A DNA stretch of 64,000 nt from Strigamia acuminata. Lineage: Eukaryota; Arthropoda; Chilopoda; Geophilomorpha; Linotaeniidae. Positions 34,140 through 53,800 of the stretch are shown here, one piece after another. Below the pieces are notes generated by a model. That model was not told the DNA's origin, ran no database searches, and saw only the letters and a list, made by a program, of their open reading frames with translations. The number at the start of each line of letters is the position of its first letter. The first letter of the stretch is position 1. The DNA is taken from NCBI GenBank assembly GCA_949358305.1, contig OX442314.1:22129060-22193059 (forward strand), read 5' to 3'. A program made the translations under genes and the position numbers.

Positions 34140-37100
34140 TCACAGGTGAGCGACCTGCTGTTTTACTATCTCTTGTGGATGCTGGAAACAGCGAATAACG
34201 CCACCGTCCAAAAGAATAACCCTGTAATAGATAATTTATTAATCATTGGGTTTGATTTATGATTTGTTTAACTCAACCTGTCGCAGTTGAGAACATCGTC
34301 TAATTGAGTTGTTAACGTGATCAAAGTGCAGTCGCGAAAACACTTCCATGCATTTTCTACGATCGTGCGCTCTAAAGGCGCCGACGCTTGGTCTAAAATT
34401 ACCAACCGATTATTTCTTAGTCGTGCACGTGTCAAACTCAAAGCACCAAACCACTTTGAATCACTCGTCAAATCATCTTCGTGGATTTGATCGTGTAAAC
34501 CAAGCGGTAACTGGTGGACAAGATTGGAGAAATTCGAATCGTGCAATGCCTTCCATACTTTTTCATCACTGTATTCAAAAAAGGGGTCTATATTGCTTCG
34601 AACCGTACCTGGAAAAACAGCTGCTGAATCCTAAAAAAAAATTTAAAAAAATGACTTTTGATATTTACGAGCAATTCTGTATTAATCACCATTGATACAA
34701 TTCCAATTTGCGATCGGAGTTGATGTAAACCTATGGTATTGATGTCAACTCCGTCTATAAAAGCATTACCGGCAATTGGATCTATCAAACAGAACAAAGC
34801 TTCTATGATAGCATTGGTCTCTGTTAAAGTGCCAACAACACCAATCTATACGTAATTTATAGTTAGATTGATTGAACTGAACTGTAACTAAAAGTTATAC
34901 TTTTTCTCCTGGGAGAATTTCACACGTAATGCCTCTTAATAAGAGGTCTAGTTTATCATGCTGGCATGATACATAGGCTTTAAAGCTAATGTTACCTAGT
35001 GATGGCCACATGAGACTAACTGGTGTATGTATTGTCCATGGTGGCTGTAAATATGTGCTTTTTCATTAGCATTACTTGGTTTTTTTGTTTTGTTTTCAGT
35101 TACCTCTCTTGGTAAATGACAGCAGACTTGAATTGTTGATAAACTTTCACTAGTTGCATCTACAGCTGATACAGAACTGATTAAATCTTCCAATAATTCT
35201 TCCAACTGCAGTAAATTTCAACTAGTTATGCCACTTATTTATCCCCAGAGTAAACATGAAACTTACTTTCCAAATGCAAATGAATAAAACTCCAAATGTA
35301 GCTGGACTTTCTTCAATAAAAACACATGCCATACCAACAAAAAGGGAAAGAAGGATAACTAACACTTTAGTTCTAACTAGTAACCATCTAGAAATTGTAT
35401 TTTGTATTGTTAATAAATAATAGATATTTATTGATCGGTTTACCTGTCTACAGTGGCTGAAGTATAACTGTATGTGTTGGTGATGTCCAAGTGGGATTCC
35501 ATGTCTCTCAGACATTCTTTTTCTCTTTTAAACGCTCTGATAGATGTTAAGCCTTCAATGGTTTCATCAACCAGGGTTAGAATGGGTGCCCAAGATTGAT
35601 GTTCAAGGTTCATCATGCAGTATTGCATTCTGTTGAAAAGTCCCTGAAAACTTGTTCAAAAGTAGTCAAGTTTATTACTATTAATTGCTTATTTCTGTTT
35701 ACCTGCAAGTAGCAATAAACCAAAAAGAAAATTACAGAAAAGACACACGATATTGGCTGTAAAATTGTTATGATGGTCAACAAGGAAAAAATGATGCTGC
35801 ATAGTGTTAATGTTTGGGATATTGCAATTGGAAAAATGCATTCAGTTATTTTTAGATGCGCGAGAATATTTTGAATGTAATTCCACTGGATTGACAGATC
35901 TTCTATAGTGTTCAGAGATAATTGAAATATGGTAGTCAAAACGGCATTCGTTAAGGTTATGGATGAAGTTTCCACTACGTTGTAGATGACAAATTCATTG
36001 ACGTATAATACAACCACTGCAACATAAAACATAAATAAGGATTTGTATAAACACGTATAAACACTTACAGCAAAATAATGATGTTAGAATGTAAAGCAGA
36101 ATAGCAAAGTTGTATTCTGTGTTCATTATATGAAGTCCGGTGACATCCAACCAAGATTGCAATGCAAAATGAGATACTATGAACAAAACAATAGCGATTC
36201 CAATTAAGAAAAACCAAAGAGACCAATTCCACGCACCACCAGATCGCATATAAAACTTGATACAGTGTCTCTGAATGTAGACAAAAGATATTTAAAACAG
36301 TGGAGTTGCCAAAACCTCATGTAGGTACCAATTTTTTTGAGTATTTCCACTTTTGAACTTTAGCTGCTGTTGGTTTACCAGTTGCTGGTTTAATCACGGA
36401 ATTATTTAAAACGAAATTACTACTTTCTCCATCTCCATCAATAAGATCTCCGCTTTCATCATAGGAACCGGAACATGCAATAAATCCTTTATGCATGACG
36501 ACAACTAAATCAGCAACTTTAATAAATGGCAAGTGGTTGGAAATAAATATTCTCGTCTAAAAAGATCAGTAAAACAAATTAGTGATTACTGGTTATATAC
36601 ATTTTTATACATTTTAATACTTTGTCTTTTAATATTCCTGCAGGTCCAATCACATCATTGAATATGCTCTCAGCAAGACTTCCATCCAAATTGGAAACAA
36701 AATCCTCTATCAGGTAGATATCAGCACTGCTGAAAGCAGCTCTTGCAATGCACAACTGCTGTTTTTGTTGTTTAGTTAACGGCTCTCCCTTTAATTCACA
36801 CAAAAATTAGCAACTTATCAGACTCATTAAACCGCTTATCAAAATCTTTACGAAAGATCCCACAAATGTTAAGTCTCCTAATGAAGTGGTTTTCATTAAA
36901 GATGATAAATGACAAGACTGGATCACAGACTCATATAAAAAATCATTAGGCAGATGTCCAAAGAGAATATTGTCCTTGATACTGCCATTGTAAACCCATG
37001 GTTCGCGGGGTACAAATGCTAATCTTCCCTATACCATATAAAAATTAAGCAATACCGTAGTTAACCAGATTACCTACATATACCATTCAATACCTTGACA

Positions 37101-39913
37101 GATAATCTTCCTCTTATCTTGTCTGTTTCACCTAATAAAGTAGCCAGTAAACAGTTCTTGCCTGATCCTGTTGGTCCTGTGATTACTACCAATTGGCCTT
37201 GTTTGATCTTCAAGTTAATGTCCTTTAAAATTGGTGGTTGAGCAGGACTCCACGCGAATCGCCCACAAGTGATTAAAACAGCAGAATCTGCAGTAAACAT
37301 AGTAAAAGTCGCACAAGCAGGATTATGGTTAACTCACTCACCATTCTTGTCTTCTTGGGACGTTAGAATATTTTCACCCAGTTCTTCAAGCTGCATAAAC
37401 TTGTGGAATTCAATGAGAGATGATACAGCCTACTTGCAAATAAACACTATTGGCACAATTGTATAATGCAGACTAAATGATTGATAGGAGTGTTAACATA
37501 CTTTGTATGCAACATACAAGTGCTGAGGAATTTTGTCCAGAAGAGAAGACAATATGTTAATAACAACAAAAGTGATTATAATAGGTTGAGACGAGATGTG
37601 CTGAGGTAGAACCGTGATGTAGTACGTTAAAACTACTGCTATTTGGACCTTTAAGGTGGGAAATTTCACTAGAATGTTGCAATAAACATGGAGTTTATAC
37701 ATACAACAAAAGGCATGGAGAATGTAATCCACATTTGGAGGTTTGACCAATAGAAGAGATGATGAGAATAAGACATTTCTGCCAATCTTTCTCCTTCGAC
37801 CAGTTTCATATAAGGCACTTCCCAAGCAAGTAATTTTAAACACTGAAACAAAAACGTTTTAATTTAATTTGCTGGTCAGTTTTTGTGTTGATGGTTACTT
37901 TGATCCCCTTGAAAATCCTTTTCAACAACTGTGCACTTTTTAGTTGATCCACAGAAGTGTGGGTTTCCTTGTAGAATTTACGTGATTTATGTTCAATTGT
38001 GGCAATTACTAGCAAGATCATAGCTAGCACAATTATACATACGAAGGTGGTTTTACCAATAAGTGAGTACAAGAAGTAGAGAGCAAATGTAATTTGAAAG
38101 GGTATTGACAAAATAATTGGCAGAGTTTGGATAAAGTTCTTAATGTGGTTTCCATTGATCGTCACCATTTTTTTTATATTCTTATTGGGTAAATTGTGGA
38201 CACAAAGTGCGAAACTTCTCAATATCTATCACGAAAAATTATCAATTTAATTCAAGTAGTTTTTATTGTTCTTACTTTTTCATGTATAGTTGTTATGAAA
38301 ATTCCTCGAGATCTCATGCTTGTTATGGTTGCAATGTGCGTAGACTGGTTATCCAAAAAACACTGAATTAAACTGTTGATAAATAGTACGCTTACTACTA
38401 TGTATGCACACCAACAACCAGGATTGTCTACAAGTAACTGAAGAAGAAAACTAAAAAAAAAAAAAAATGGTGATATGTAATTCTAAAATTATTAATTTTT
38501 GCCGTTGGTAATACATACTGGAGAAGGAATGGATTTACCCACAACATACAATCACTGATGAAGCGTATTGTAAGTGCAAGAAGAAAATCAAAACCAAGGA
38601 GTCGGAATAAGAGAGAAGTAAGCGGGAGATTCCACGCTTTCACTCCTTTTAATTCGTAATGGATGTAATTCTGTTGTCGCTTCCATTCAAATATTGATTT
38701 TACAAAATTGCTGGATTTAAATCTATACAAAAAAAAACAGATCGGTTGTATTTAGTTTAGGGGAAATTCAATTTCATGGTTGAACACGTACCCAAGTAAT
38801 TGTGTGTAGTGAAAATGATAAACTTCGTTTAATTTTGTTCTCACGTAATGCAGTTTGTCCTGCCAGTTGAGAATGTGTTTTACATTAGGAAAGTTAATCC
38901 CGTCTTTTTGAAACATGTAACTGAAAAATGCAATTACATTTTGTATTATTTACATTATTTTGCAAACTATACAAAAAAATACTTATTTAACCAACTGAAG
39001 AATAGTTTAGACAACATTGAAGACTCGTATTCGGGGGTTTTAAACTGTAATCAATTAAAATTGGTGCGTTAATTAACAGCAGTATGTGTTGAACTGCAGT
39101 GAAGCCTACCCGGTGCTTAATTGCAGAATTAACGCAAGGATAAGCGTCGGAAAAAAATGATAATACTAATTCTCCAACGACTAATGGGAAGTTAATTAGG
39201 TTCACGAGGATTATGGTTACTTGAGTGTTCGAAAAAGTCTAAAAATTTAAAATTATTTCATATTTTATGTGGAAATAAATGAATAAAAAACTTATCAGAG
39301 AAAAATAAAAACCCACATCTGACTCTACGTCTTTTATGGTTACAATATATGCAATTAAACAACTTATGGTTTCAATTAACCAAAACAGTGCGAGAATTAA
39401 AGATAATCTTTGACCGTGATTTCTGTTAAATTGGACAATAAAAGCTGTTAAAAGCTAGAAAAAGAAATTTAAAAAGAAATAAAATTCTGGAAAAAAAATG
39501 TTGTGAATTTATATAATATCACTCACCAATGTGAAAAAAACAAAAATTTGTTCACTTAAATCAATGAAATTCGAAAATGCACACAAACGCACGACGCTGC
39601 ACACAATAAGCAACCCGTTTAAGACCTACATACGCGTGAATTGATTAATTCAGATAAATTGCAATTGCGACTTAAAGTTTACCAGTTTCATGCCTGTTAA
39701 TGCTGTCCATGGAATGTAACTGATTCTATTTCGCCACGAATAATAGATTTCAAGCGGTGTTAAAACCCATAGCACTGTACAAGGAACCCAATTAGTGAGA
39801 GAGAAATTATAACATTTGTCTTCAGACGTGGCATCCGCTTCAAACATCTGCCAGAGAGAAATGTAAACAACAAACCAAAACTTAGGCGTCGAGATTATGC
39901 TGTTGTACGACAT
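34140..39913 (-). CDS. ABCC/MRP-type transporter with degenerate ATP-binding sites
   Basis: A full-length ABCC architecture (TMD0-TMD1-NBD1-TMD2-NBD2), 1435 residues with no stop or frameshift. Exons in transcript order: 39913-39683, 39625-39527, 39454-39317, 39238-39110, 39044-38983, 38920-38792, 38722-38519, 38450-38276, 38225-37899, 37842-37705, 37648-37502, 37429-37342, 37287-37094, 37028-36852, 36788-36621, 36556-36329, 36270-36069, 36016-35703, 35643-35444, 35387-35267, 35205-35104, 35044-34901, 34845-34690, 34630-34278, 34221-34140. In NBD1, Walker A is GPTGSGKN (660-667, Asn for Ser/Thr), the Q-loop is VPRE, the signature is LTKQQ and Walker B is LIED. In NBD2, Walker A is GTLTETNAI, no LSGGQ is visible, Walker B ends LDQ (Gln1372 for the catalytic Glu) and the H-loop His is Thr. 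ATP hydrolysis is therefore doubtful. Export of organic anions is the family role, but here a regulatory or ATP-independent role is possible. The start could instead be the ATG at 39847 (see findings). Confidence 0.88.
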
Positions 39914-40146
39914 TGTATACTAGAAGTTGCATTTCTGTGTGAACATCAAAACACTTACTAACAAGTAAGTCGAAATTTGGTTTTGAAGGTTATTTTGCGG
40001 ATACACTTGGTGGTCAACACATCTGTTGTGCACCTGCAGGTTTGAGTACTCAATTTAATTTCTAAAATTACAGATAAATAAACTACTTTCACTTAAAAAA
40101 TTTTTAATGTTATTTTAATGTTATATAGGTACATATGTAAAATGAG

Positions 40147-40658
40147 ATTATAAATGCGCAGATGCGCAGTTTACGTGTTCCAACGGCGTGAGCATCCGGG
40201 CGTCGTGGAGACGCGATAACGATAACGATTGCGGCGATAATTCGGACGAATTGGACTGCGGTGAATGTTAAAGGCGGTGAAAAAAATGTTTTTATCTCGG
40301 TAAATATTAATTGGAATTTGATATTTAGAATCCCGGAATTGAACGCAAGACGAATTCAAATGCACTAACGGGAATTGCATAAGGGAACAGTGGCATTGCG
40401 ATGGCGATAATGACAGTCTGGAAAATAGCGATGAAAACTGCGGTAAATAAAAAAAATTAATTTAAATTAACATTTTTTTTTTAAATTATTATTTTAGCTG
40501 GCCGGACGTGCGATGTGTCTGAATTTCGGTGCAACGACGGGGCTCGCATATCGGCATCATGGCGGTGCGGATTGGATCCGGATTGCGGCGATGGATCGGA
40601 CGAAGAAAGTTGCGGACGAGAACATTTATTCGTGTGCACCATCTCAAAAAGTGTTTGA
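40147..40658 (+). pseudogene. Decayed LDL-receptor class A exon triplet
   Basis: Three phase-1 exon-like blocks (40147-40260, 40329-40442, 40498-40658), bounded by AG and GT dinucleotides, each encode an LDLa module. Recognisable cores are FTCSNG...[21 protein letters not shown]...NSDENC and EFRCNDGARISASWRC...DCGDGSDEESC. Every module has lost calcium-fold cysteines: the first lacks Cys3 and Cys4 (Ser, Arg). The second has TGA (40340-40342) where Cys1 belongs and Ser for Cys5. The third has Arg for Cys3. No start, signal peptide, EGF or propeller domain is nearby, and a TGA follows at 40656. This looks like the remnant of an LRP/LDLR-family gene stranded between two ABCC promoters. A misassembled or heavily edited real exon set cannot be excluded. 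Confidence 0.75.
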
Positions 40659-41065
40659 GAGAAAACCATGTACAGTACGCAGGACAAAGGAGAGGAAAAA
40701 CAAGAAATTTGAAAACTCAGCAAAGTAGCTAATTTGTTTATTTTTCTGTTAGCAATTTAATGACATATTTTCTGCAATTTATTTCACCAAATCTCAATTT
40801 AAAAATTTAAAAATTTTTTTTTTGTGGAATTTAATTTAATTTACTTTAATTTTTAATTTTATTTTGGAAATGTCTAAGGTGTAAAATAAAATATAAAATA
40901 AAAAAGTAAAAAAAATCTGCTTTTCAATGGTTTTGTGTGGTGGGTGGAGCTAAGTGGCTGCTGAGTGACATCAATCGGCGGGACCAAATTTTAGTCAATG
41001 CAAAATCACCACATTGCAATACTCGTGTTTATTGCATTGTTTCATTCCAAAGCGGAAGAATAAAG
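40659..41065 (+). promoter_or_regulatory. 5' flank of the plus-strand ABCC gene
   Basis: An AT-rich tract changes at about 40930 to a GC-richer 130-bp segment running into the ABCC start codon, the likely promoter and leader. With 39914-40146 on the other side of the LDLa remnant it makes up the roughly 1.15-kb divergent interval between the two ABCC start codons. No TATA box or initiator can be assigned with confidence. Confidence 0.4.
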
Positions 41066-48052
<6,987 letters not shown>

Positions 48053-48879
48053 AACTTACAAGATAGTTGAGGATTTAGTTGTTATTTTAAGTTGTATACC
48101 GGTACCTATGGTTTGATTATACAATAAATAGTTTGGTTTGTGGTTTGAATGTTGATAAGGATTTGTCCATCATTCCTGATAACACAATAATAATTGAAAA
48201 TATTTTAACTAAAGTTACAAAAATAAAACCGACAACCTGCAGTAAAATCCAAGTCTTAGTATTGGTTGTATATTTCGCCACTAACTGGCGCCACCACACT
48301 TTTACTTATTTTTACTTACTTTTAAAACTAGGTGGCAGTGTTGTCTGAACTAAAAAGTTACTATATTTCCAAAAAATACACATATATACACATATTTAAA
48401 TTATATGTAAATTTAAAACACAATTTTAATTGCCAATTTACATGTTAAAAACCCGGGAATATATCAAATAAAATTTGTTTATTTTGAAGCGTGTGAAGCT
48501 GAGATAATATGACGTCATTCAACATTCAACCGTTTGAAATAGAGACGTTAATCCATCGTACGAATGGAGTTTAAATTTTAGATATTTATATTGTTACGGA
48601 AAAAGTACAATTCAAAACACAGCAGAAGTGTAACGAAGACTACAGGTAAATCACCCATTGAACAATGTGATATTCGAAATGAAATAAAAGCAATCACAAT
48701 TAATTTCTCCAACCCAAACATGTGGTAACCGAATCTAAAAACGCATTCGATTGGCTACAACAACAAGTGATCGTGATTAACTTTTATTTCCCTAATCGCC
48801 AATTCAAACTTATTGATCTATTTTTGTATACTTACAGGTAGGAAAACGAACCAAAATTCGTGGAGAATGACTAAACAAT
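48053..48879 (+). other. ABCC 3' UTR and leader of the downstream proline-rich protein gene
   Basis: AATAAA at 48123-48128 closes the ABCC transcript. A probable non-coding exon ends at 48645 (CTACAG before GTAAATC), and its intron ends at 48837 (CTTACAG), 42 nt before the start codon of the next gene. The leader exon is inferred from paired strong splice sites. Confidence 0.5.
48123..48128 (+). terminator. AATAAA poly(A) signal, plus-strand ABCC gene
   Basis: The first canonical hexamer after the stop, 70 nt downstream. Confidence 0.5.
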
Positions 48880-50848
48880 ATGACTAATTTGACTTCGACA
48901 GTAACATCGATATCAACCTGTGTCGAGTCCGAGGCGTCAACGATCAAATTACCGTCAACCGCCGTCATCGGTCATCCAACAATTCCCAATTTGGTTCCAC
49001 CGGTAACTCCGGTCCCGGTGAGAGTCGAAAATACCGTCTTACCTTACTTCGTTTTTACGTGCGGTGATAAAGGAAACGTGATTAATGTACCGATGAATCA
49101 AACACAAGCTCGTTGTCTGGGCATGGAGACGCCGACGTTAATCGGACAGCCGCAAGTTCAGTTTTTTCAAAACACGCCGCAGACACCGACACCGAATAAT
49201 GTCGTCTTGAAACCACCGACTGCAATCGCTCCAGTGGCTCTTCCCTTCAAGGATCCAAGGGATGTAGCCATTGGTGAAAGCTTGTTAAAATTGATTCAGC
49301 CGCACAATTTAATAACAAAAGCTCCGCCAACACGAAATGGTAATTTGATTTCTTGAATTTTTATTCCCATTTTATTTGGATAATTTGTTTTTTGTTAATA
49401 TTTAGGCCAGTTTATATTTTATTTGAATAATAATAGTAATTTGTTAATATTTAGGCCACTTTTACGAGGAGAAGGAAATTATTTATGTTTTTATTTTTAT
49501 TTCAGCCGTGCCTCTTCCGAAGCCTACCAACATCACAAATATTCGTTTGATTCCTATGCAAATGCCATTAAACGTGGCCGGTCAAAGACCACCAGCTCCG
49601 ATGTATCCTCAAGTGATGACCGTCATGCAACCGCCTCGTCAACAAGTCAACGACGCCATACGGCCGCTTCCTCCAATCGTTCAGCGAATCAATCTCCCCA
49701 TATTTCGACCGACAAAACCATTAGCCAAAACCATTACCACACCTTCGTATTCATACAGTAACATGCCTCGAATGTGCCCCGCGAAAATCCCATCTCCGAC
49801 AGTACGACCGCAGATTATGACATATTCGGCGGGAACTGTGCGAAATCTTTTGCAAAAACAACAGTTTAGTTCTTACGTCGTAAAAAGTAACGTCCTAGTT
49901 CCACCAAAACCTCAAACACAGCCGCAAACACTGCCGCAAACACTGCCGCAAACACTGCCGCAAACTCTGCCGCAGCCACTGTCACTGCCACAGTATTTTG
50001 TCAACCAATCCACAACTGCCGGATTGAATTCGTCGTTGGACGCGAGAAATCAGTTGCCGCACTTACGTCATTTGCTCATGACGCCGTTTTCAAACATCGT
50101 TGTCCGTAGTGGGAAGGAGTTGCCCGAGGATCCTATCGGGTTATTGGTCCCTGAGGTTCAAATAGTCGAGGATGAGAGCCAACAAGTGACCATTCCTCAG
50201 TGGTCGCCGCAGAGTAAAGTAAAGCGGAAACTCGAGGGCGATTGTGGTGCAAATGCGAGAAAAAAGTGCAAAGTGGATGAGAAAATCGAAATGAAAAAGG
50301 CTGAACTGGTGCTGGACAAGCTCGACGTGGCTGCGATAAAGGATGGTCGCATTGACTTGAAAAAGATTAGCGAGGATAAATTGTTTTTAACCAGAGCTAA
50401 ATTAAGTCCAAAGAAAGCGACGGTCGCGGTTGTTCAGAGCCCGACGGCGGTCAGTGAAAGTTGTGGAATGGTGAAAATCGCAGAGACGCCAAAGGCGGAG
50501 CCAAAGATGAGGTGTTTAGTGTACAAGTCGTCAAATTTTACGCATGTTATACCGTTGCAGGATGTGATCAGCATCCCTAACGAATTATTGGAGGATTTAG
50601 AAGCGTCCACGCCGTGTCAGCAGTTGGAGAATTTGCTTGGTCTCATATCGGTTGCGAGCGCCGACGATGTTGAACCCGAGTTCGAGGCGATGGATTTGGA
50701 TAATGTTACGTCGGTGTGTCTGAATTCGACGTTGTTAGAGACGTTGGCGAAAAGATACAAAACGGATGATTTGGCGAAACGTGTCAAATTGAACATGTTA
50801 CGGGACAAATTAATGACTGCACTTGCAACGTCGAAAAAGAAATTGTAG
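48880..50848 (+). CDS. Proline-rich, probably nuclear protein of unknown function
   Basis: Two coding exons (48880-49339, 49506-50848) encode 600 residues. I do not recognise the family. The N-terminal half is Pro/Thr/Gln/Val-rich and low in complexity, with a short perfect repeat (LPQT)n at about 290-305. Near residues 391-412 a basic cluster (KVKRKLE...ARKKCK) resembles a bipartite nuclear localisation signal. The C-terminal third is predicted more ordered: charged helices (KKAELVLDKLDVAAIKDG), a segment CLVYKSSNFTHVIPLQDVISIP, then LLETLAKRYKTDDLAKRVKLNML to the end. There is no enzyme motif, zinc finger or transmembrane helix. A transcriptional co-regulator or chromatin-associated scaffold would fit the composition, but that is inference. 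GC and codon use are somewhat higher than in flanking introns, consistent with real coding sequence. Confidence 0.8.
49921..49976 (+). repeat. 12-bp coding minisatellite (LPQT repeat)
   Basis: Four to five copies of a CTGCCGCAAACA-type unit, the last copies diverged. The unit is a multiple of three, so copy-number change would alter protein length without a frameshift. Confidence 0.9.
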
Positions 50849-53800
50849 CCGTTTTAATTATTTTTATTAATTAAGGGATTCTTTGTTTTTTGTTTTGTTT
50901 TGTTTTGTTTTAAAAAAAACACAGTGTGTCACGTGGAGTCATTCCATTATTTTTTTAATTTTAAATTCACACTTTTGAATGTAAATAATTAATTAAACGT
51001 TTTTTTTGCTTTATTTATGGGAAATTTTATTTTTGTATTATTTTTTAAATTTTGTTTTTCCAATCAGACAAGCATCAAAATTTGTATGGAATTTGATAAT
51101 ATTTCTAATGTTATTCATGACTAGTAGATCAGTATTTACAAATTTCTTTCATTTTTTTGTAATCTGATGTTCACACAATTTCTATTAAATGTATTACAAA
51201 ACATAGCGTATTGGATTACTGTAATTGGTTTATTTAATTAGACTAATTGGGCACTATTATGTGCTTAATTAGTCATTGTGTTAATCCCGCGATAAAATAG
51301 GTAAGTTAATTATTATTTATTTATTTATTTTTCTAATTTCGTCTTTATTGAAAGTAGGATTAATTTTAATTAAATTTATTTTTTCAGGGTTTGAAAAAAA
51401 ATTTCTGTGGACAATCAATTTAATTTGTATAAGTGGTGTTGAGTAAAACAAATCATTCGATCCACTTGACCAGAGCACCCTGAGAACTAAGAATACCAAG
51501 GACGAAATTAAAATTATGTAAGTGTTTAACCTCATTTTTATTCTACTGATAGGCGATAGTATGTAAATTAGGTGTTGATGGCAAGAAATGTTGAATGACG
51601 AGGTGCTCATTATTTTTATTTTCATTATTTATGTTTTTTTTGTTTGGAAAAAACTTGTTTTGATTTATCACTTGTCAACACCTTATATGGAGATAAAATT
51701 GATTGATTTAAAAAATATATATATATTTCAATAGAACTTTGTTATTTTTGTTTATAGATGAAATACTGTTGCTTGATACAAATTTGCTACCATAGAGATG
51801 TAATGATTGAATAATAAATGATGTTGGTAATTAAGGTGTAGATTAAACCGATTAATTGTAGGAAACATAAATTATTTGGCAGAAAAAATTCTCAATTTAG
51901 CTCAGATAATTATTATTTCGGTTAAATAAAGGGAGGAAAACAACATCACACTCAAATTACATCTCTTATATTAAGTTACGTTCGTTGTACTGTTTGTTTT
52001 CTTTTTTATTAATGCATTCAACGGCTGCACACTTTGAAATCCACACAAATTTTGCGTTTCAATTTCATTCGAAACGAATGTCAGCCATGAAGATCCAATA
52101 TAATCAAATTTTCACGCTGCTCCAACAGCTCCAATTGCTTTGGGTGGCACAACAATAATTCGCATCAAAAGACAAAAATTACTCAATTTTATAAAATAAT
52201 AATTTAAAAAAAAAAAAATAATATCTTTATAAAAACCCATAAAATTTTAATGGTCTTGTAAACTGCTATTTACCTTGTACTGATTAAATTTTTGTTTTTG
52301 TTTTCCAGTCTGAAGACAAAAACAAACCAGAGAGATCTAAATATTTACATCTTACATAATCAGTAATCACCTTTGAAATCGTAAACTTAAACTCTTAAAC
52401 CATCACTTTGTTTGGTAATTTATTCGAGCCGGGCGTCGAAGCCGATTGATCATGTCATTCGTGTGTGCCGAGATATTCCAACTATTTTCCCCTCTCTCCT
52501 TTTCCCACAATTTGTGTCTTAGCAAACCTAATTAAGGTTAATACAACGTGGCGCCACTGGTGTTGGAATCTAACATCACATTACAACTCGCCAAGGGCAG
52601 GGGTAGTTGTAGTGAGTAGTAGACTGTGCACCCAATCCAGTGTCCACTGCTGTCACGTGATAAGCAGTCCAGACTAGTGGCAAAAGCAGAGGAAAAAGTT
52701 TTATGTACACCACGTGTGTCCATCAGCGCAGATAGCTTGAGGCTGAGTGTTTGGCAGCATCTGGAGAAATTTGATTACCTTTTTCAGGTAGTGAAATAAC
52801 ATTTCCACAGTGGCAAATATTTTATCCGAAAGTAAGTAAATGGGATTAAGTTTGCTTTTCTTTCAATTCTCGGGGGAAGTAGTTGATTTCAATTTTGCAC
52901 AAAGTTAAATTTAGGCGCTATTGTTGTATTGTACTCCGTGCGCCAAGAAAAACACTTTTCACAAGGCTTTACTAAGTTGATTGAGTCGATAAAAGTCAAA
53001 CTTAGTAACCTGAGTATTATATAACAACATTTCCGAGGAAAATTTGAAGAAAAAAGCATTTTGATGATTCCAAGAAAAAATTTAAAATTTAAAAATTTAA
53101 ATTTATTTTGTTTTAAGTTCCAAGGATTTAGTCAAAACATGTGCGAAGAATTTAAAGTGAATATTGTTTTTGTACCTGTTGCCAACGGTATTTACGAGTG
53201 GTTTAATTAATTTGATGCGGAAAACTGCCAGAAGGTTAAAATATCACATTCCCTTCTTAGTCGTATTGAAATTAAGCAAGTCAAGTGGTTAATTCCATCG
53301 ACTAAGAGTCGGGTGGTCTTGTCAATAGTCGTGGGAGAAATTAGGACTTCATCCTTGTAGTCAGTCGTTTCCAGATACTTCCCTGTATGACCCATTATGT
53401 GTGACCCTCTTCGAAACTTTTATTGTATTTCTTGTTTATGTTTTTATTGGTTTTTGAGTTCAAATTTATTTAATTTATTTTTTTTTTAAATATTTATTTT
53501 TCTTCTGGGAATTGGATACAAAGTATAATTCGCTTCGAGTCGCAGACAGTAAATTTGCTGCGGCAGAAATTTTCAGCTCAGAATAGAATCCACAAACTCG
53601 GTCTGTCCTCCAGAATAGAAAAATCACATTTCAGGGACTGAGTTTGCAATTTGTTTGAGTTCATGTTTTTTTTTTTTTTAATTTTTTTTTTCTTGTTCTT
53701 CTCGCTTCCTTTCTACACAGCTGAAAGGAAACTGAAACCACTAAATGCTCTTTTCCTCTTACGTTGTATTACGTCTATTTCTTCCCAGTGCATTAATCGA

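Noticed and set aside
40513-40732. Two plus-strand open frames across the third LDLa module
   Set aside because: They are out of frame with the LDLa reading, which has the diagnostic cysteine and SDE pattern.
49423-49761. 112-codon open frame overlapping exon 2 of the proline-rich protein
   Set aside because: Alternative frame with Ser/His-rich translation; the other frame continues for 447 codons with correct splice phase.
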